Of a stretch of 64,000 bases of DNA, positions 55,723 through 64,000 are shown one piece after another. The stretch spans positions 28,220 through 92,219 of the forward strand of contig JAHRVB010000051.1 in assembly GCA_019090895.1 (NCBI GenBank). The letters run 5' to 3'. A program made the position numbers and the translations under genes. This stretch comes from Kangiellaceae bacterium (GTDB lineage: Bacteria; Pseudomonadota; Gammaproteobacteria; Enterobacterales; Kangiellaceae). A model generated the notes under the pieces. It was given only the letters and a program-made list of their open reading frames with translations, ran no database searches and was not told the origin of the DNA. How positions within the stretch are numbered: the first letter of the stretch is position 1; the number at the start of each line of letters is the position of its first letter.

Positions 55723-57300
55723 TCAGCGCTCTATATCGATGCCAGCAGCTTCGAGGTAGTTTTTTAATGGTTGTAGTTCATCATGAAAATACTTCCACTT
55801 CCCTACCGACCTTGTATGAACTTTCTCTCGTACCTGCAAAGTGCTTGCTGTCGCACTTGATGCAGGGTTCTTTTCAAATTCCAAACAGCTTTGTTCGAAT
55901 TCAAGTCCGAGTTTCTCCAAAACCGTCCGTGTATTAACCTCTTGGTCTGCAACTAAAGACTCATAGTCTAGCTCTATTATTCGATCGCCCAAAATTGTCT
56001 GCCAGTGTTTTCGCAAATGGTCTTGCGCAACGTAATATCGACCTAGATTATCTAAAGAATATGCGAATTTGAAAAATGATTGTTTAAACATTGCAAAGCA
56101 TGCGTCCATCGGGTTCCGTCTAAGATAGACTATTTTTGCATTCGGAAAAGCTTTGGCAATGAAACCAAGATATAAGAAATTATAAGGAAACTTATCGATA
56201 AAGAGCGGTTTGTTAGTCAGCCGATATTCCACAGAGACCATATACTTTTCTGCTATTAGATTAATATCTGCGATAGAGGCGCTCTCAATAATTGATTCAG
56301 TTACTTCATTAATCCCACCCACGCCAGATGCATGGCGAATAGCCAATTGCATAAAGAATGTTTCGTCGGCACTTTCCACCTGCGAATGGTTCGATATGAT
56401 CCGTTCCGTTAAAGTGGTTCCTGTTCGTGGTAGCCCTACGATGAATATCGGAGTTTTTGTCCCTTCTTTAGTATTTAGTTGATTTGTGCTTGGCTCAATC
56501 CAATCTTGAGTACAAATACTCTTAATCTTTTCGATGACTTTAATATCGTTAGCGACATCGTAGTTCGCAGTACTCAGCACCGCATTACCCGCTTTTTCGT
56601 ATAACTGAAAAGACTCTTTCCATTGACCCAAATCTTCTAATTCTTTGCCGATTGCGTAATACATGAATATGTTTTTGTTCGGAGGATACTTTGTATCCTC
56701 TAGGACTTCTTGCATCTGCTCTATGTGTTCGTGATCTTTTGCTTTCGCAAGTTTGGATAGTTCGTAATGGTATTGTTGATGCTGAGGGTACTTGCTAAGT
56801 AAAGCTTGATATAAGTCTTTAGCTTCTTTCGCTTTTCCCAAGAGCACACTGTTTGCAGCTAGATTTGCTCGGAACACATCAATATCTGGCTGAAGTTCAT
56901 TTGCCTGTTTATATAACGACCAAGCTCTCTGGTGCAGACCAAGTGCCGATAAAATACGAGCAGTCATATCCAGATAAAGAGGGCTGTTATTTAAGTATTT
57001 CTCATATTTATCGATTAGCTCAAACGCTTCATTATGACGTAATAATATCAAATAAGAATTGGATAATTCTATGGCAGCATCATAGCGCGAAGTCTCAAGA
57101 CTAAGCGCATGAGAAAATGCCTTTACGGCTAAATCTACTCGCCGAGCGTTCTTGTGAACCAACCCCGACAGAAAATGCCCCTCAGGTTCTTCGTTATACT
57201 GATGTTGAATCTCTTGAGCAAATAAACCGACTCTTCGCCAGTCTCTTTTTTGCACGGCAATTCTAGCTTGGTGACTCAACTGGGCCAAATTAGCATTCAC
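55723..57300 (-). CDS. TPR-containing sulfotransferase 1
   Basis: This is a 525-aa protein. Residues about 1-270 are tetratricopeptide repeats ('RYDAAIELSNSYLILLRHNEAFELIDKYEKYL', 'AWSLYKQANELQPDIDVFRANL'). Residues about 275-525 are a PAPS-dependent sulfotransferase: 'TPIFIVGLPRTGTTLTERII' is the 5'-phosphosulfate loop and 'VYLRRNPMDACFAMFKQ' the 3'-phosphate-binding segment. TPR-sulfotransferases occur beside TonB-dependent receptor genes and resemble tyrosylprotein sulfotransferase-like enzymes; the substrate is unknown. The start is a GTG at 57300 with GGAAGGA upstream. It is a close paralogue of the next gene. Confidence 0.9.
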   Translation of the reverse strand: MNANLAQLSHQARIAVQKRDWRRVGLFAQEIQHQYNEEPEGHFLSGLVHKNARRVDLAVKAFSHALSLETSRYDAAIELSNSYLILLRHNEAFELIDKYEKYLNNSPLYLDMTARILSALGLHQRAWSLYKQANELQPDIDVFRANLAANSVLLGKAKEAKDLYQALLSKYPQHQQYHYELSKLAKAKDHEHIEQMQEVLEDTKYPPNKNIFMYYAIGKELEDLGQWKESFQLYEKAGNAVLSTANYDVANDIKVIEKIKSICTQDWIEPSTNQLNTKEGTKTPIFIVGLPRTGTTLTERIISNHSQVESADETFFMQLAIRHASGVGGINEVTESIIESASIADINLIAEKYMVSVEYRLTNKPLFIDKFPYNFLYLGFIAKAFPNAKIVYLRRNPMDACFAMFKQSFFKFAYSLDNLGRYYVAQDHLRKHWQTILGDRIIELDYESLVADQEVNTRTVLEKLGLEFEQSCLEFEKNPASSATASTLQVREKVHTRSVGKWKYFHDELQPLKNYLEAAGIDIER

Positions 57301-57350
57301 CTAAAAGGTCCTTCCAGTAAAAATCATACAACAAGCTATTTATAATTGTT

Positions 57351-58928
57351 CTAGTCAAGTTTAATACCCGCGTTTTCCAGATGTTCCTTCAATGGCTGCA
57401 GCTCTTCACTAAATCGTTGCCATTTATTAATCGACCGGCTGTGTGTTTTTTCACGGATTTGAACTGAACTAGCTGTCGCACTAGGTGCGGTATTTTTGTC
57501 AAAATCTAAACAAGCACCTTCGAAATCTAATCCAAGCTTGTCTAGCAATAAACGTGTTTCATTTTCAGTATCAGACACAAGTGTCTCATATTCAACTTCA
57601 ATCAAACGGTCTTTAAGAACGTCTCGCCAGTGGTTTCTCAAGCGATTATAAGCAACATAATATTGCCCTAAGCTTTCAAGTGAATATGAAAATTTGTAAG
57701 CCCAAGTGAAAACCTGCTTAAACATTGAAAAACAAGCATCCATCGGATTTCTACCGAGATGAATAATGCGCGCGTTTGGCCAGGCTTTTGCTATAAAGCC
57801 AAGAAATAGAAAATTAAAAGGAAGTTTGTCGATAAAAAACGTCTCATCACCAAGCCTATAACTTACGCTCTCCAAATATCCACTCGCAATCTTGTCCGGG
57901 TCAATCTGCGCGAGAGCCTCAATCATTTCTGCATTCATATTTTCAACGCTTTGAATGTTACTTTCTTTACGCAGAACCATTTGTAAGAACTGTGTTTCCC
58001 CGACTGTTTCAACCTTCGAATGACTGGATACTATCCGTTCAGTGAGCGTAGTTCCTGTACGAGGCAAGCCAACGATAAAAATAGGCGTTTTCGTCTTATT
58101 AGAATCAGTGGATTTATTTGACGGTTGCTTTAGCCAGCTTTCATCGCAAATCTCTATGATTTTATCAATAAGAGTGATGTCATCCTCAATGTTATATTTT
58201 GCTACTGAGCAAACGGCATCTCCACCTTTCTTATAATACTTGAATGATTCTTGCCAGTTTTCTAGGTCTTCTAATTCCTTACCTAGTGCATAGTGCATAA
58301 AAATATTTTTGTCTTCAGAAGCATTTGATTTAGATAAGATATCCTTCATCGCATTGATATGGATCTGATCTTTTGCTCTTCCAAGCCGAGCCAGCTGATA
58401 GTGATTTCTTTGATGATTCGGAAATCGATTAAGCAGTGATTGATATAGTTTTTTCGACTCCTCAATTTTTCCCAGGAATACACCACAAGCGGCTAAATTG
58501 GCTTGAAAAAGATCAACACCTGGTTGTAATTTATGTGCTTTATTATATAAAGGCCATGCCTTCTGTGGCATTCCAATATCGGTATATACAGTGCCAGCCA
58601 AGTCCAAATACATAGGGCTGTTAGACAATTTATCTTCATATTTAATAAGCAACTCAGCAGCTTCTGCATTCCGCCTTGCTATAGAGTATTGGTTTGCCAA
58701 CTCAACAGCTGCATCATACCGACTTTCATCCAGCTTCAAAGCGCGTTCAAATGCTTGTGCGGCCTTAATAGGGCTTCTTGATACACGTTCAACCAAGCCC
58801 TGCAAGAAAAAACCTTCTGCGCTCTCTCGATCCTCTTTGATAATAGTCCGAGAAAATGCGGCTACGGTTTGCCAATCTTGATCCCTTACTGCTTTTCTGG
58901 CCATTTGGCTCATCTGAGTAATATTCAT
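57351..58928 (-). CDS. TPR-containing sulfotransferase 2
   Basis: This 525-aa paralogue of sulfotransferase 1 has the same layout and length. N-terminal TPRs ('RYDAAVELANQYSIARRNAEAAELLIKYEDKL', 'AWPLYNKAHKLQPGVDLFQANLA') are followed by the sulfotransferase domain with 'TPIFIVGLPRTGTTLTERIV' and 'IIHLGRNPMDACFSMFKQ'. Visible differences are a three-residue stretch in 'QVFTWAYKFSYSL' against 'QSFFKFAYSL' and Arg to Gly before 'RNPMD'. The two genes are tandem duplicates 50 bases apart, co-directional, transcribed away from the methyltransferase. Confidence 0.9.
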   Translation of the reverse strand: MNITQMSQMARKAVRDQDWQTVAAFSRTIIKEDRESAEGFFLQGLVERVSRSPIKAAQAFERALKLDESRYDAAVELANQYSIARRNAEAAELLIKYEDKLSNSPMYLDLAGTVYTDIGMPQKAWPLYNKAHKLQPGVDLFQANLAACGVFLGKIEESKKLYQSLLNRFPNHQRNHYQLARLGRAKDQIHINAMKDILSKSNASEDKNIFMHYALGKELEDLENWQESFKYYKKGGDAVCSVAKYNIEDDITLIDKIIEICDESWLKQPSNKSTDSNKTKTPIFIVGLPRTGTTLTERIVSSHSKVETVGETQFLQMVLRKESNIQSVENMNAEMIEALAQIDPDKIASGYLESVSYRLGDETFFIDKLPFNFLFLGFIAKAWPNARIIHLGRNPMDACFSMFKQVFTWAYKFSYSLESLGQYYVAYNRLRNHWRDVLKDRLIEVEYETLVSDTENETRLLLDKLGLDFEGACLDFDKNTAPSATASSVQIREKTHSRSINKWQRFSEELQPLKEHLENAGIKLD

Positions 58929-59171
58929 GTTGATTTTTCGAACCTTATAAACGGTAACTAAATAATGGTTACGAGTATTATTACAGTAATTTTACTCAAA
59001 AGCATTAATAGACTTCGACGTTTGCTATCGAGGTAAGAAATACTTAAACCTATTTTCGAATCTGCATTGGACAACGATTATACAAGCGCAAAACTGGCAC
59101 TCATTTATAGGTCAGTTTTAAAATAGCCTTGTGGCTGATATAATCGAATTTTGAATAAATAGCTGTTACTC

Positions 59172-60146
59172 ATGCAAAATACTCCATCGAACGATACTTC
59201 AACAGTAGAAAGTTGGGACACTTATTGGAGAGGTGCATCTTCTACTGATGCATTTTCTAGTGACGGAGTTAATCATCCGGCTATTCCTGCCTTTTGGCAG
59301 TATTTTTTTGGTCTTTGCAACCAAGATGAGAGCGTATTAAAGCTTATCGATATCGCATGCGGTAATGGTTCAGTCATAGAGTGCGCCTCTCAATTTTTCA
59401 ACCACGACAAAATCCAATTAAGTGCTCTTGATATCTCAGCGGCAGCGATAAAAAACCTTAAACAAAAGTTTCCTTTTGTAAAAGGTATTGTTTCCGATGC
59501 CAATAACATCGCACTGGATACTGAAAGTTACGACATAGTAACTAGTCAGTTTGGAGTGGAGTACGCGGGCCTTTCAGCTATTCTCGAAACAAGTAGACTC
59601 GTGACAAAGGGAGGGAAATTGGGTCTGTTATTTCACATAAGAGATGGCAGTATTCATCAAGAATGCGAGCAAAATAAAAACGCCATAAACTCAGTCATTA
59701 ACTCTCGATTTGTACCATTGGCATTGAGGTTATTTAAAAACGGATTCGCAGCAATGCAAGGTGCAGATCGTTCAGCCTATGAAAGTGCAGCTCGAGAATT
59801 AGCGCCAGCAATTAAGGAATTAGAATCAATTATGACAGAGTATGGCCTACACATCGCTGGAGATACCGTCTCGCGCTTATACAACGATGTAGACAAAATA
59901 CATAAGAAAATACAACACTACAATCCTGATGATGTATTTGCTTGGCTTGAGTCGATGGAAAATGAACTCCCCGACTATTTGGAACGAATGAAATCGATGG
60001 TTAAATCGAGTCTCACAATAGTCAATTTCGAGACCATCAAAGATGAACTAGAGAAGGAGGGATTTGTATTAGAAATCGCTGATAAATTCTTCGCTCCCAA
60101 TCAGAAATCACCTTTAGCATGGGTCCTTATTGCAAATAAACAGTAA
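59172..60146 (+). CDS. SAM-dependent methyltransferase
   Basis: This is a 324-aa cytoplasmic class I methyltransferase. Motif I is 'LKLIDIACGNGSVIECA' at about 63-80, the acidic strand end is 'LSALDIS', and 'SYDIVTSQFGVEYAG' matches motif II. The C-terminal about 170 residues are helical with no recognised domain. The substrate is unknown; it is not a close match to UbiE or other core pathways by eye. It is divergent from sulfotransferase 2 (243 bases) and followed after 76 bases by the oxygenase, suggesting they act together. Confidence 0.85.
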   Translation: MQNTPSNDTSTVESWDTYWRGASSTDAFSSDGVNHPAIPAFWQYFFGLCNQDESVLKLIDIACGNGSVIECASQFFNHDKIQLSALDISAAAIKNLKQKFPFVKGIVSDANNIALDTESYDIVTSQFGVEYAGLSAILETSRLVTKGGKLGLLFHIRDGSIHQECEQNKNAINSVINSRFVPLALRLFKNGFAAMQGADRSAYESAARELAPAIKELESIMTEYGLHIAGDTVSRLYNDVDKIHKKIQHYNPDDVFAWLESMENELPDYLERMKSMVKSSLTIVNFETIKDELEKEGFVLEIADKFFAPNQKSPLAWVLIANKQ

Positions 60147-60222
60147 TACTTGGTTCCATCACATTAGGTCTCTAATTTAACCAAACTTTTAACCGTGTAG
60201 TTTTTGGCATATAGGAACACAA

Positions 60223-60939
60223 ATGCTCAACAAAAATCATGATAAAACTACTTTAAGTGAACTATTTTCTTTTGACAAGAGGATCGCTGTCGAAAAATTT
60301 TTCGATACAGAAGTAGCAGAACGAATTCATAACGCTTGTAAAACTAGCATTCCTTTCAGTACCCATTATGTGCTTGATGAGAAGTATCAGAGTAAAACCA
60401 AACATGAAATAGTTTCAATGGGTAAGAAAGAAGCACAAGAAACATTTAAGAAAATATCGGAAGCAGCAGCGAAGGGAGTCGGTTTTCTTTATGAAGGTTA
60501 TCTACAAAGCAGAGCAAATAGAACACCTCTCGACATTGGAGATACAGAATTAAATTTTGCACATGAAGTGTTCGAGTATTTTAGTAGTAGTGAGGTTGTT
60601 AAATTAATAAAAGAAATAACCGGTGACAATAGTATTGTGGGTGCAGAACCTCAGTTTACGCGATATACAAAAGGTCACTTTTTAACTCGGCATTTAGATA
60701 TAGTACCGAATGGTAAAAGAAAATATGCATTTGTTCTTGGATTGACCAAAAATTGGCACCCTGATTGGGGTGGTCTACTGCAATTTTACGAACAGAATGG
60801 AACACCGCGGGATGCTTGGTCACCTAAGTTTAATGTTCTGTCACTGTTTGAAGTATCGCATGTTCATGCTGTTACCTATGTGACTCCGTTTGCTGTTGAA
60901 CCTCGTTTATCTCTTACAGGTTGGTTTGTCTCCAATTAA
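60223..60939 (+). CDS. 2-oxoglutarate/Fe(II)-dependent oxygenase (prolyl hydroxylase-like)
   Basis: This 238-aa protein carries the facial-triad pattern. 'RYTKGHFLTRHLDIV' gives H157-x-D159, the distal His is in 'SHVHAVTYV' (213 or 215), and R228 in 'VEPRLSLTGWF' would bind 2-oxoglutarate; 'RLSLTGWF' is typical of the Tpa1/Ofd1-type prolyl hydroxylase group. Thus it probably hydroxylates a protein or peptide. Placed with a methyltransferase and two sulfotransferases between two TonB receptors, it looks part of a modification cassette. AGGAA precedes the ATG at 60223. Confidence 0.88.
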   Translation: MLNKNHDKTTLSELFSFDKRIAVEKFFDTEVAERIHNACKTSIPFSTHYVLDEKYQSKTKHEIVSMGKKEAQETFKKISEAAAKGVGFLYEGYLQSRANRTPLDIGDTELNFAHEVFEYFSSSEVVKLIKEITGDNSIVGAEPQFTRYTKGHFLTRHLDIVPNGKRKYAFVLGLTKNWHPDWGGLLQFYEQNGTPRDAWSPKFNVLSLFEVSHVHAVTYVTPFAVEPRLSLTGWFVSN

Positions 60940-61000
60940 GAGTATATTTAAACTTTAGACGAATCGTTTCTAAATTTGTTAAATATAATTTTAAGTAATA

Positions 61001-61028
61001 AAAAAGGCCGCTAAAGCGGCCTTTTTTT
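61001..61028. terminator. Bidirectional intrinsic terminator
   Basis: GGCCGC-TAAA-GCGGCC makes a 6-bp GC stem flanked by A5 and T7. It lies between the convergent oxygenase gene and receptor 2 gene and serves both. Confidence 0.9.
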
Positions 61029-61053
61029 ATGCATCTAAGAATTATCTAAAATT

Positions 61054-63954
61054 CTAAAAAGTCCATTTTAGACGCATATAATAACCCTGACCAAACATAC
61101 GATATGTTGAAGGATCAGTTTTACCATTAAAGCCAATATCAATGAAAGGAGGCTCTTCATCAGTAATATTAGTAATACCACCAGAAAGAACTAAGTTAGT
61201 ATCTCCACCAAATGAATAACTACCGACTAAATCGTGATACAAATACGAATCAGTTTGCTGTTGGTAATCAGAGAACCAAATATCACTCTCTAGCCCACTG
61301 ATGTATTCACCAAGATAGCTAATAGAGATGTTATCCAGCGTCCACTGAAAAGAGATGTTCGCTTTGTCTTCAGCAAAAGAAGCACCTTCAAATCTGCCAA
61401 CAAAATCAGAAATACCAGCGCCTTCAAACTGCTCTTGTTCACGTTCTAGCAAGTGAGTCCAAAGAACAGATGCACTTAGTTGACCGATTTCTGATGGGTA
61501 GTTCCATTTGAACTCAAAATCTACACCAGCAGCTGTTTCAGTAGCTACGTTTAATTGAGCATCAATGATACTTGTGATTGCATAATTTGAATCACGAGTG
61601 ATCAATGCACATGCGCCCGCAACTTGCTCTTGATAACACTGGTTAAGCGTAGTCTGAACACCCAAAGAACCAATTCCGTCTTCTAAATTGATTTTCCAGT
61701 AATCAGCAATAACTGTAAATTGGTGCTCACCAAATTCTGGATTCCAAACAACACCTGCAGTAAACGTGTCGCCATGTTCAGCCTCTAGGAATGGGTTACC
61801 ACCAACTTTCGCATTTACTTGGCTATCAAGCTGTGTACTGTCCGAAGCACAACCAACCGCAGCGCTGCCGTTATTAGCTGGTTGAGTAGGGTCACAAGGA
61901 TCAGTGTAAGTTGGGAAACTATCTACCTGCCCACCAAACAAATCACCGATAGTAGGTGCACGGAATACTGTACCGTATGTTGCTCGAAGTTTTAACTCTT
62001 CTAATGGTGTATATTCAACACCTACTTGATAAGTAGTATCAGAACCAAATTGATCCCAATCATCAAAACGTACACCACCTTTTAAAACCAAGCTCTCTAA
62101 AACAGGTGCATAAAATTCGCCATAATAAGCGCTGTTACTAAGTGAACCAAATGTACTAGCTCCAACATTTCCTGTTACGGCACCAATCGTCTTAGCTGAA
62201 TCAAGAATGTTTGCTAGTTCTTGTTTCCAGTATGAGTAACCGACAGACCAACCAAATTCTCCACCCGGTAATTCGAATGCTATACCGGTTAAGTTTGCAC
62301 TTAAAGTTGTTTGATCCGAATTATTTACATCAACAGTATCTAGAGATACATAATCAAGCATTTCTTGAGTTAATGTCGTTACAACTGGATTACCACCTGC
62401 ATCAACAGAACCACCACCAAATAAGTTTAATGGTACACATCCAGCGATTAGTGTATCGGGATTTGTGATATCTGCGTAACACTCAGGGGATCCATCACCA
62501 TCTAAATCAGCAGAAGGTCCCAATGCATTAAACAAACGAGAACCAGCAAACTGTCCAAAATCTTGACTTGTGACACTACGATGTCCTTGACCGTAGGCAA
62601 CATCCCAACTCATGTCATCATTGATTTCTCCGTCTAGTGCCATGTTCCACTGGTATTGTGTAACTTCTTGCTCAAAACGTCGATTTGTTTCAATCATACG
62701 ACGGCGAGGATTAATGACGGGCTCATAGACCAATGCCGTTCCATTCGCTGCATTATATGCATCTACCGCACGACGTAAATAATAGTTATCTTGTGAGATA
62801 CCAGTAAACGCCACAGTTCCAACAGGTAAACCAGTATCTGCATCTATACTTGGATCATCATAAAAACCATTAAACATTGGGTCGCCGCCAGTAAATGGTA
62901 ATGGAGCGAGTTGCTGCGCTGAACTACGTTGATTAGCTCGAAACTCTGCACTAAAGTTAATTGTATCGGTTAGCTCAAAGTTAGACTCAGCAAAGATGTT
63001 AGTTCTTTCATAAGGAGTCTGCATATAGTTAACTGGTGCGTAATTATATGTTCGACCGTCATGGGCTTCCATTAGTCCAACTTCATTAGGAGTAGTTGCT
63101 GGCGTTCCAACAAGGAATAATCCTTGACTATAAAACGGTAAACGACTTTCTGGAATTCTTGACGAACCTATCGGATAACAACCACCTTGTGCAGTTCCAT
63201 CGTAAGCGTCTGCAACTTGTGCTTCACAGCCATCAGGATAGATGTAATAAGAGTCTTGCATGAAATCCCAAGGTGTATCACGTTGGAAGGCTTCTTCTTG
63301 AGTAACGAATTCAGCGCCAAATACAAAGTTTCCTCGGTCAAAATCTTGTCCAGCAATAATAGAGAATGAATCTTGGCCTCCACCATCGGTGTTATTCCAG
63401 TTTGCTGTTTGAGCACTTAACTCTACACCACTAAAATCTTTACGAGTGATAATGTTTACAACACCAGCTACAGCATCTGCTCCATATATTGCAGAAGCAC
63501 CATCTTTTAGTATTTCAACATTTTCAATCATCGCTGAAGGAATCGCTTGATAGTCACCGCCATCAACGACACGTTTACCATTAACGAGCGTTAAAGTTCT
63601 TGCTGTACCCATGCCGCGTAAATCGATAAGTACTGCACCGTTACCGCCATTATTGGTAGTTGTTCCGATTGGAGAACCTGACATTGAAGGGATGCTTTGA
63701 AGAAGGTCCCCGACATCAGTTAAGCCACTCAACTCTAAGTCAGCACGTGTAAGTATCGTTACTGGACTTGCAGTTTCAATATCAGTTCTCTTGATACGTG
63801 AACCGGTAATAGTGACACGATTAGTGTCTTCTTCTTCTTCTGTTGCTTCTTCTGCGTATACTACAGATGGCAATGACACCGCCATTGCAGCACTCACTAG
63901 CAAAGCACTACGGACCGCTTTCGCAAGCGGATTGCGTTTGTTTAATTTACTCAA
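61054..63954 (-). CDS. TonB-dependent outer-membrane receptor 2
   Basis: This 966-aa receptor is of the same class as receptor 1: shared 'LNKR-P-A-A-R-AL' signal start, acidic stretch, TonB-box-like 'NRVTITGSRIKRTDIETASPVTI', plug ('LRGMGTARTLTLVNGKR', 'GASAIYGADAVAGVVN') at about 50-170, and a barrel ending 'GYYMRLKWTF'. Ligand unknown; the two receptors have different loops, so they likely take up different molecules. The start is TTG at 63954, 8 bases after AGGAG. It is the right end of the receptor-flanked cassette. Confidence 0.95.
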   Translation of the reverse strand: MSKLNKRNPLAKAVRSALLVSAAMAVSLPSVVYAEEATEEEEDTNRVTITGSRIKRTDIETASPVTILTRADLELSGLTDVGDLLQSIPSMSGSPIGTTTNNGGNGAVLIDLRGMGTARTLTLVNGKRVVDGGDYQAIPSAMIENVEILKDGASAIYGADAVAGVVNIITRKDFSGVELSAQTANWNNTDGGGQDSFSIIAGQDFDRGNFVFGAEFVTQEEAFQRDTPWDFMQDSYYIYPDGCEAQVADAYDGTAQGGCYPIGSSRIPESRLPFYSQGLFLVGTPATTPNEVGLMEAHDGRTYNYAPVNYMQTPYERTNIFAESNFELTDTINFSAEFRANQRSSAQQLAPLPFTGGDPMFNGFYDDPSIDADTGLPVGTVAFTGISQDNYYLRRAVDAYNAANGTALVYEPVINPRRRMIETNRRFEQEVTQYQWNMALDGEINDDMSWDVAYGQGHRSVTSQDFGQFAGSRLFNALGPSADLDGDGSPECYADITNPDTLIAGCVPLNLFGGGSVDAGGNPVVTTLTQEMLDYVSLDTVDVNNSDQTTLSANLTGIAFELPGGEFGWSVGYSYWKQELANILDSAKTIGAVTGNVGASTFGSLSNSAYYGEFYAPVLESLVLKGGVRFDDWDQFGSDTTYQVGVEYTPLEELKLRATYGTVFRAPTIGDLFGGQVDSFPTYTDPCDPTQPANNGSAAVGCASDSTQLDSQVNAKVGGNPFLEAEHGDTFTAGVVWNPEFGEHQFTVIADYWKINLEDGIGSLGVQTTLNQCYQEQVAGACALITRDSNYAITSIIDAQLNVATETAAGVDFEFKWNYPSEIGQLSASVLWTHLLEREQEQFEGAGISDFVGRFEGASFAEDKANISFQWTLDNISISYLGEYISGLESDIWFSDYQQQTDSYLYHDLVGSYSFGGDTNLVLSGGITNITDEEPPFIDIGFNGKTDPSTYRMFGQGYYMRLKWTF

Positions 63955-63955
63955 T

Positions 63956-63976
63956 TTAAATTCTCCTGGTTGTCAT
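63956..63976 (-). promoter_or_regulatory. Leader mini-ORF before receptor 2
   Basis: CCTCCATGACAACC begins a 6-codon ORF (ATG at 63976, TAA at 63956-63958), one base before the receptor's TTG. CTCC and GGAG in this leader can pair and would hide the receptor ribosome site. The same block precedes receptor 1. Confidence 0.4.
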
Positions 63977-64000
63977 GGAGGTTATTATTTTACGATTTAA

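Overview
This window is AT-rich (roughly 40% G+C by eye) and densely coded, and it looks like a chromosomal piece of a marine-type gammaproteobacterium. The basis for this is the mltD / yafS-like / rnhA / dnaQ neighbourhood at the left edge, a TtpC-type TonB system with a DUF3450 protein, large TonB-dependent receptors with N-terminal 'TGSRI' motifs, and GlyGly-CTERM-like tails on secreted proteins. A Kangiella/Aliikangiella/Alteromonadales-like host is plausible, but that is inference. I saw no rRNA, tRNA, CRISPR, transposase or phage gene.

Layout. (1) 1-8.1 kb, housekeeping and accessory genes: the start of dnaQ, rnhA, a degenerate YafS-like methyltransferase, divergent mltD with three LysM domains, a MarR-GNAT fusion regulator with palindromes upstream, an HDOD-GAF protein, and a NatAB-type ABC exporter. 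(2) 8.6-9.2 kb: one small secreted protein of unknown function. (3) 9.3-29.8 kb, all on the minus strand: a large Tad/Flp-type pilus locus. It is read from two tandem pilin genes, through a hairpin, into TadG-like, TadE-like, an unknown secreted protein, a mini-pilin, CpaB, the secretin CpaC, an FHA-fused CpaF/TadA ATPase, TadB, TadC, DUF192, a TPR lipoprotein and a second TadE-like protein. It continues into four exported proteins: a 1363-aa Ca-repeat/TIG lipoprotein, a small protein, a propeller lipoprotein, and a 1112-aa Het-C-like/VWA protein with a sorting tail. No prepilin peptidase and no TadZ/CpaE are present. (4) 30.3-34.7 kb: a DUF4892-OmpA protein divergent from a BNR/sortilin-like surface protein. 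(5) 35-39 kb: a Yip1 membrane protein and a MacAB-type efflux set. (6) 39.3-44.5 kb: a complete TonB energising operon in the order DUF3450, ExbB1/TtpC, ExbB2, ExbD, TonB, TPR. (7) 45-46.9 kb: an S9 prolyl-oligopeptidase-family gene that is clearly broken, with three nonsense codons and two frameshifts. (8) 47-52 kb: a giant S8 protease with a sorting tail. (9) 52-64 kb: a TonB-dependent receptor, two tandem TPR-sulfotransferases, then a divergent methyltransferase and 2OG-Fe(II) oxygenase, then a second TonB-dependent receptor.

How the parts may work together. The TonB operon could energise the two receptors, and the S8 protease could release peptides for them. The sulfotransferases, methyltransferase and oxygenase form a compact modification cassette between the receptors, with an unknown substrate. 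The Tad locus pairs pilus assembly with giant adhesin-like proteins. The two most promising 'new system' candidates are this Tad plus Het-C/VWA surface module and the receptor-flanked sulfotransferase/oxygenase/methyltransferase cassette.
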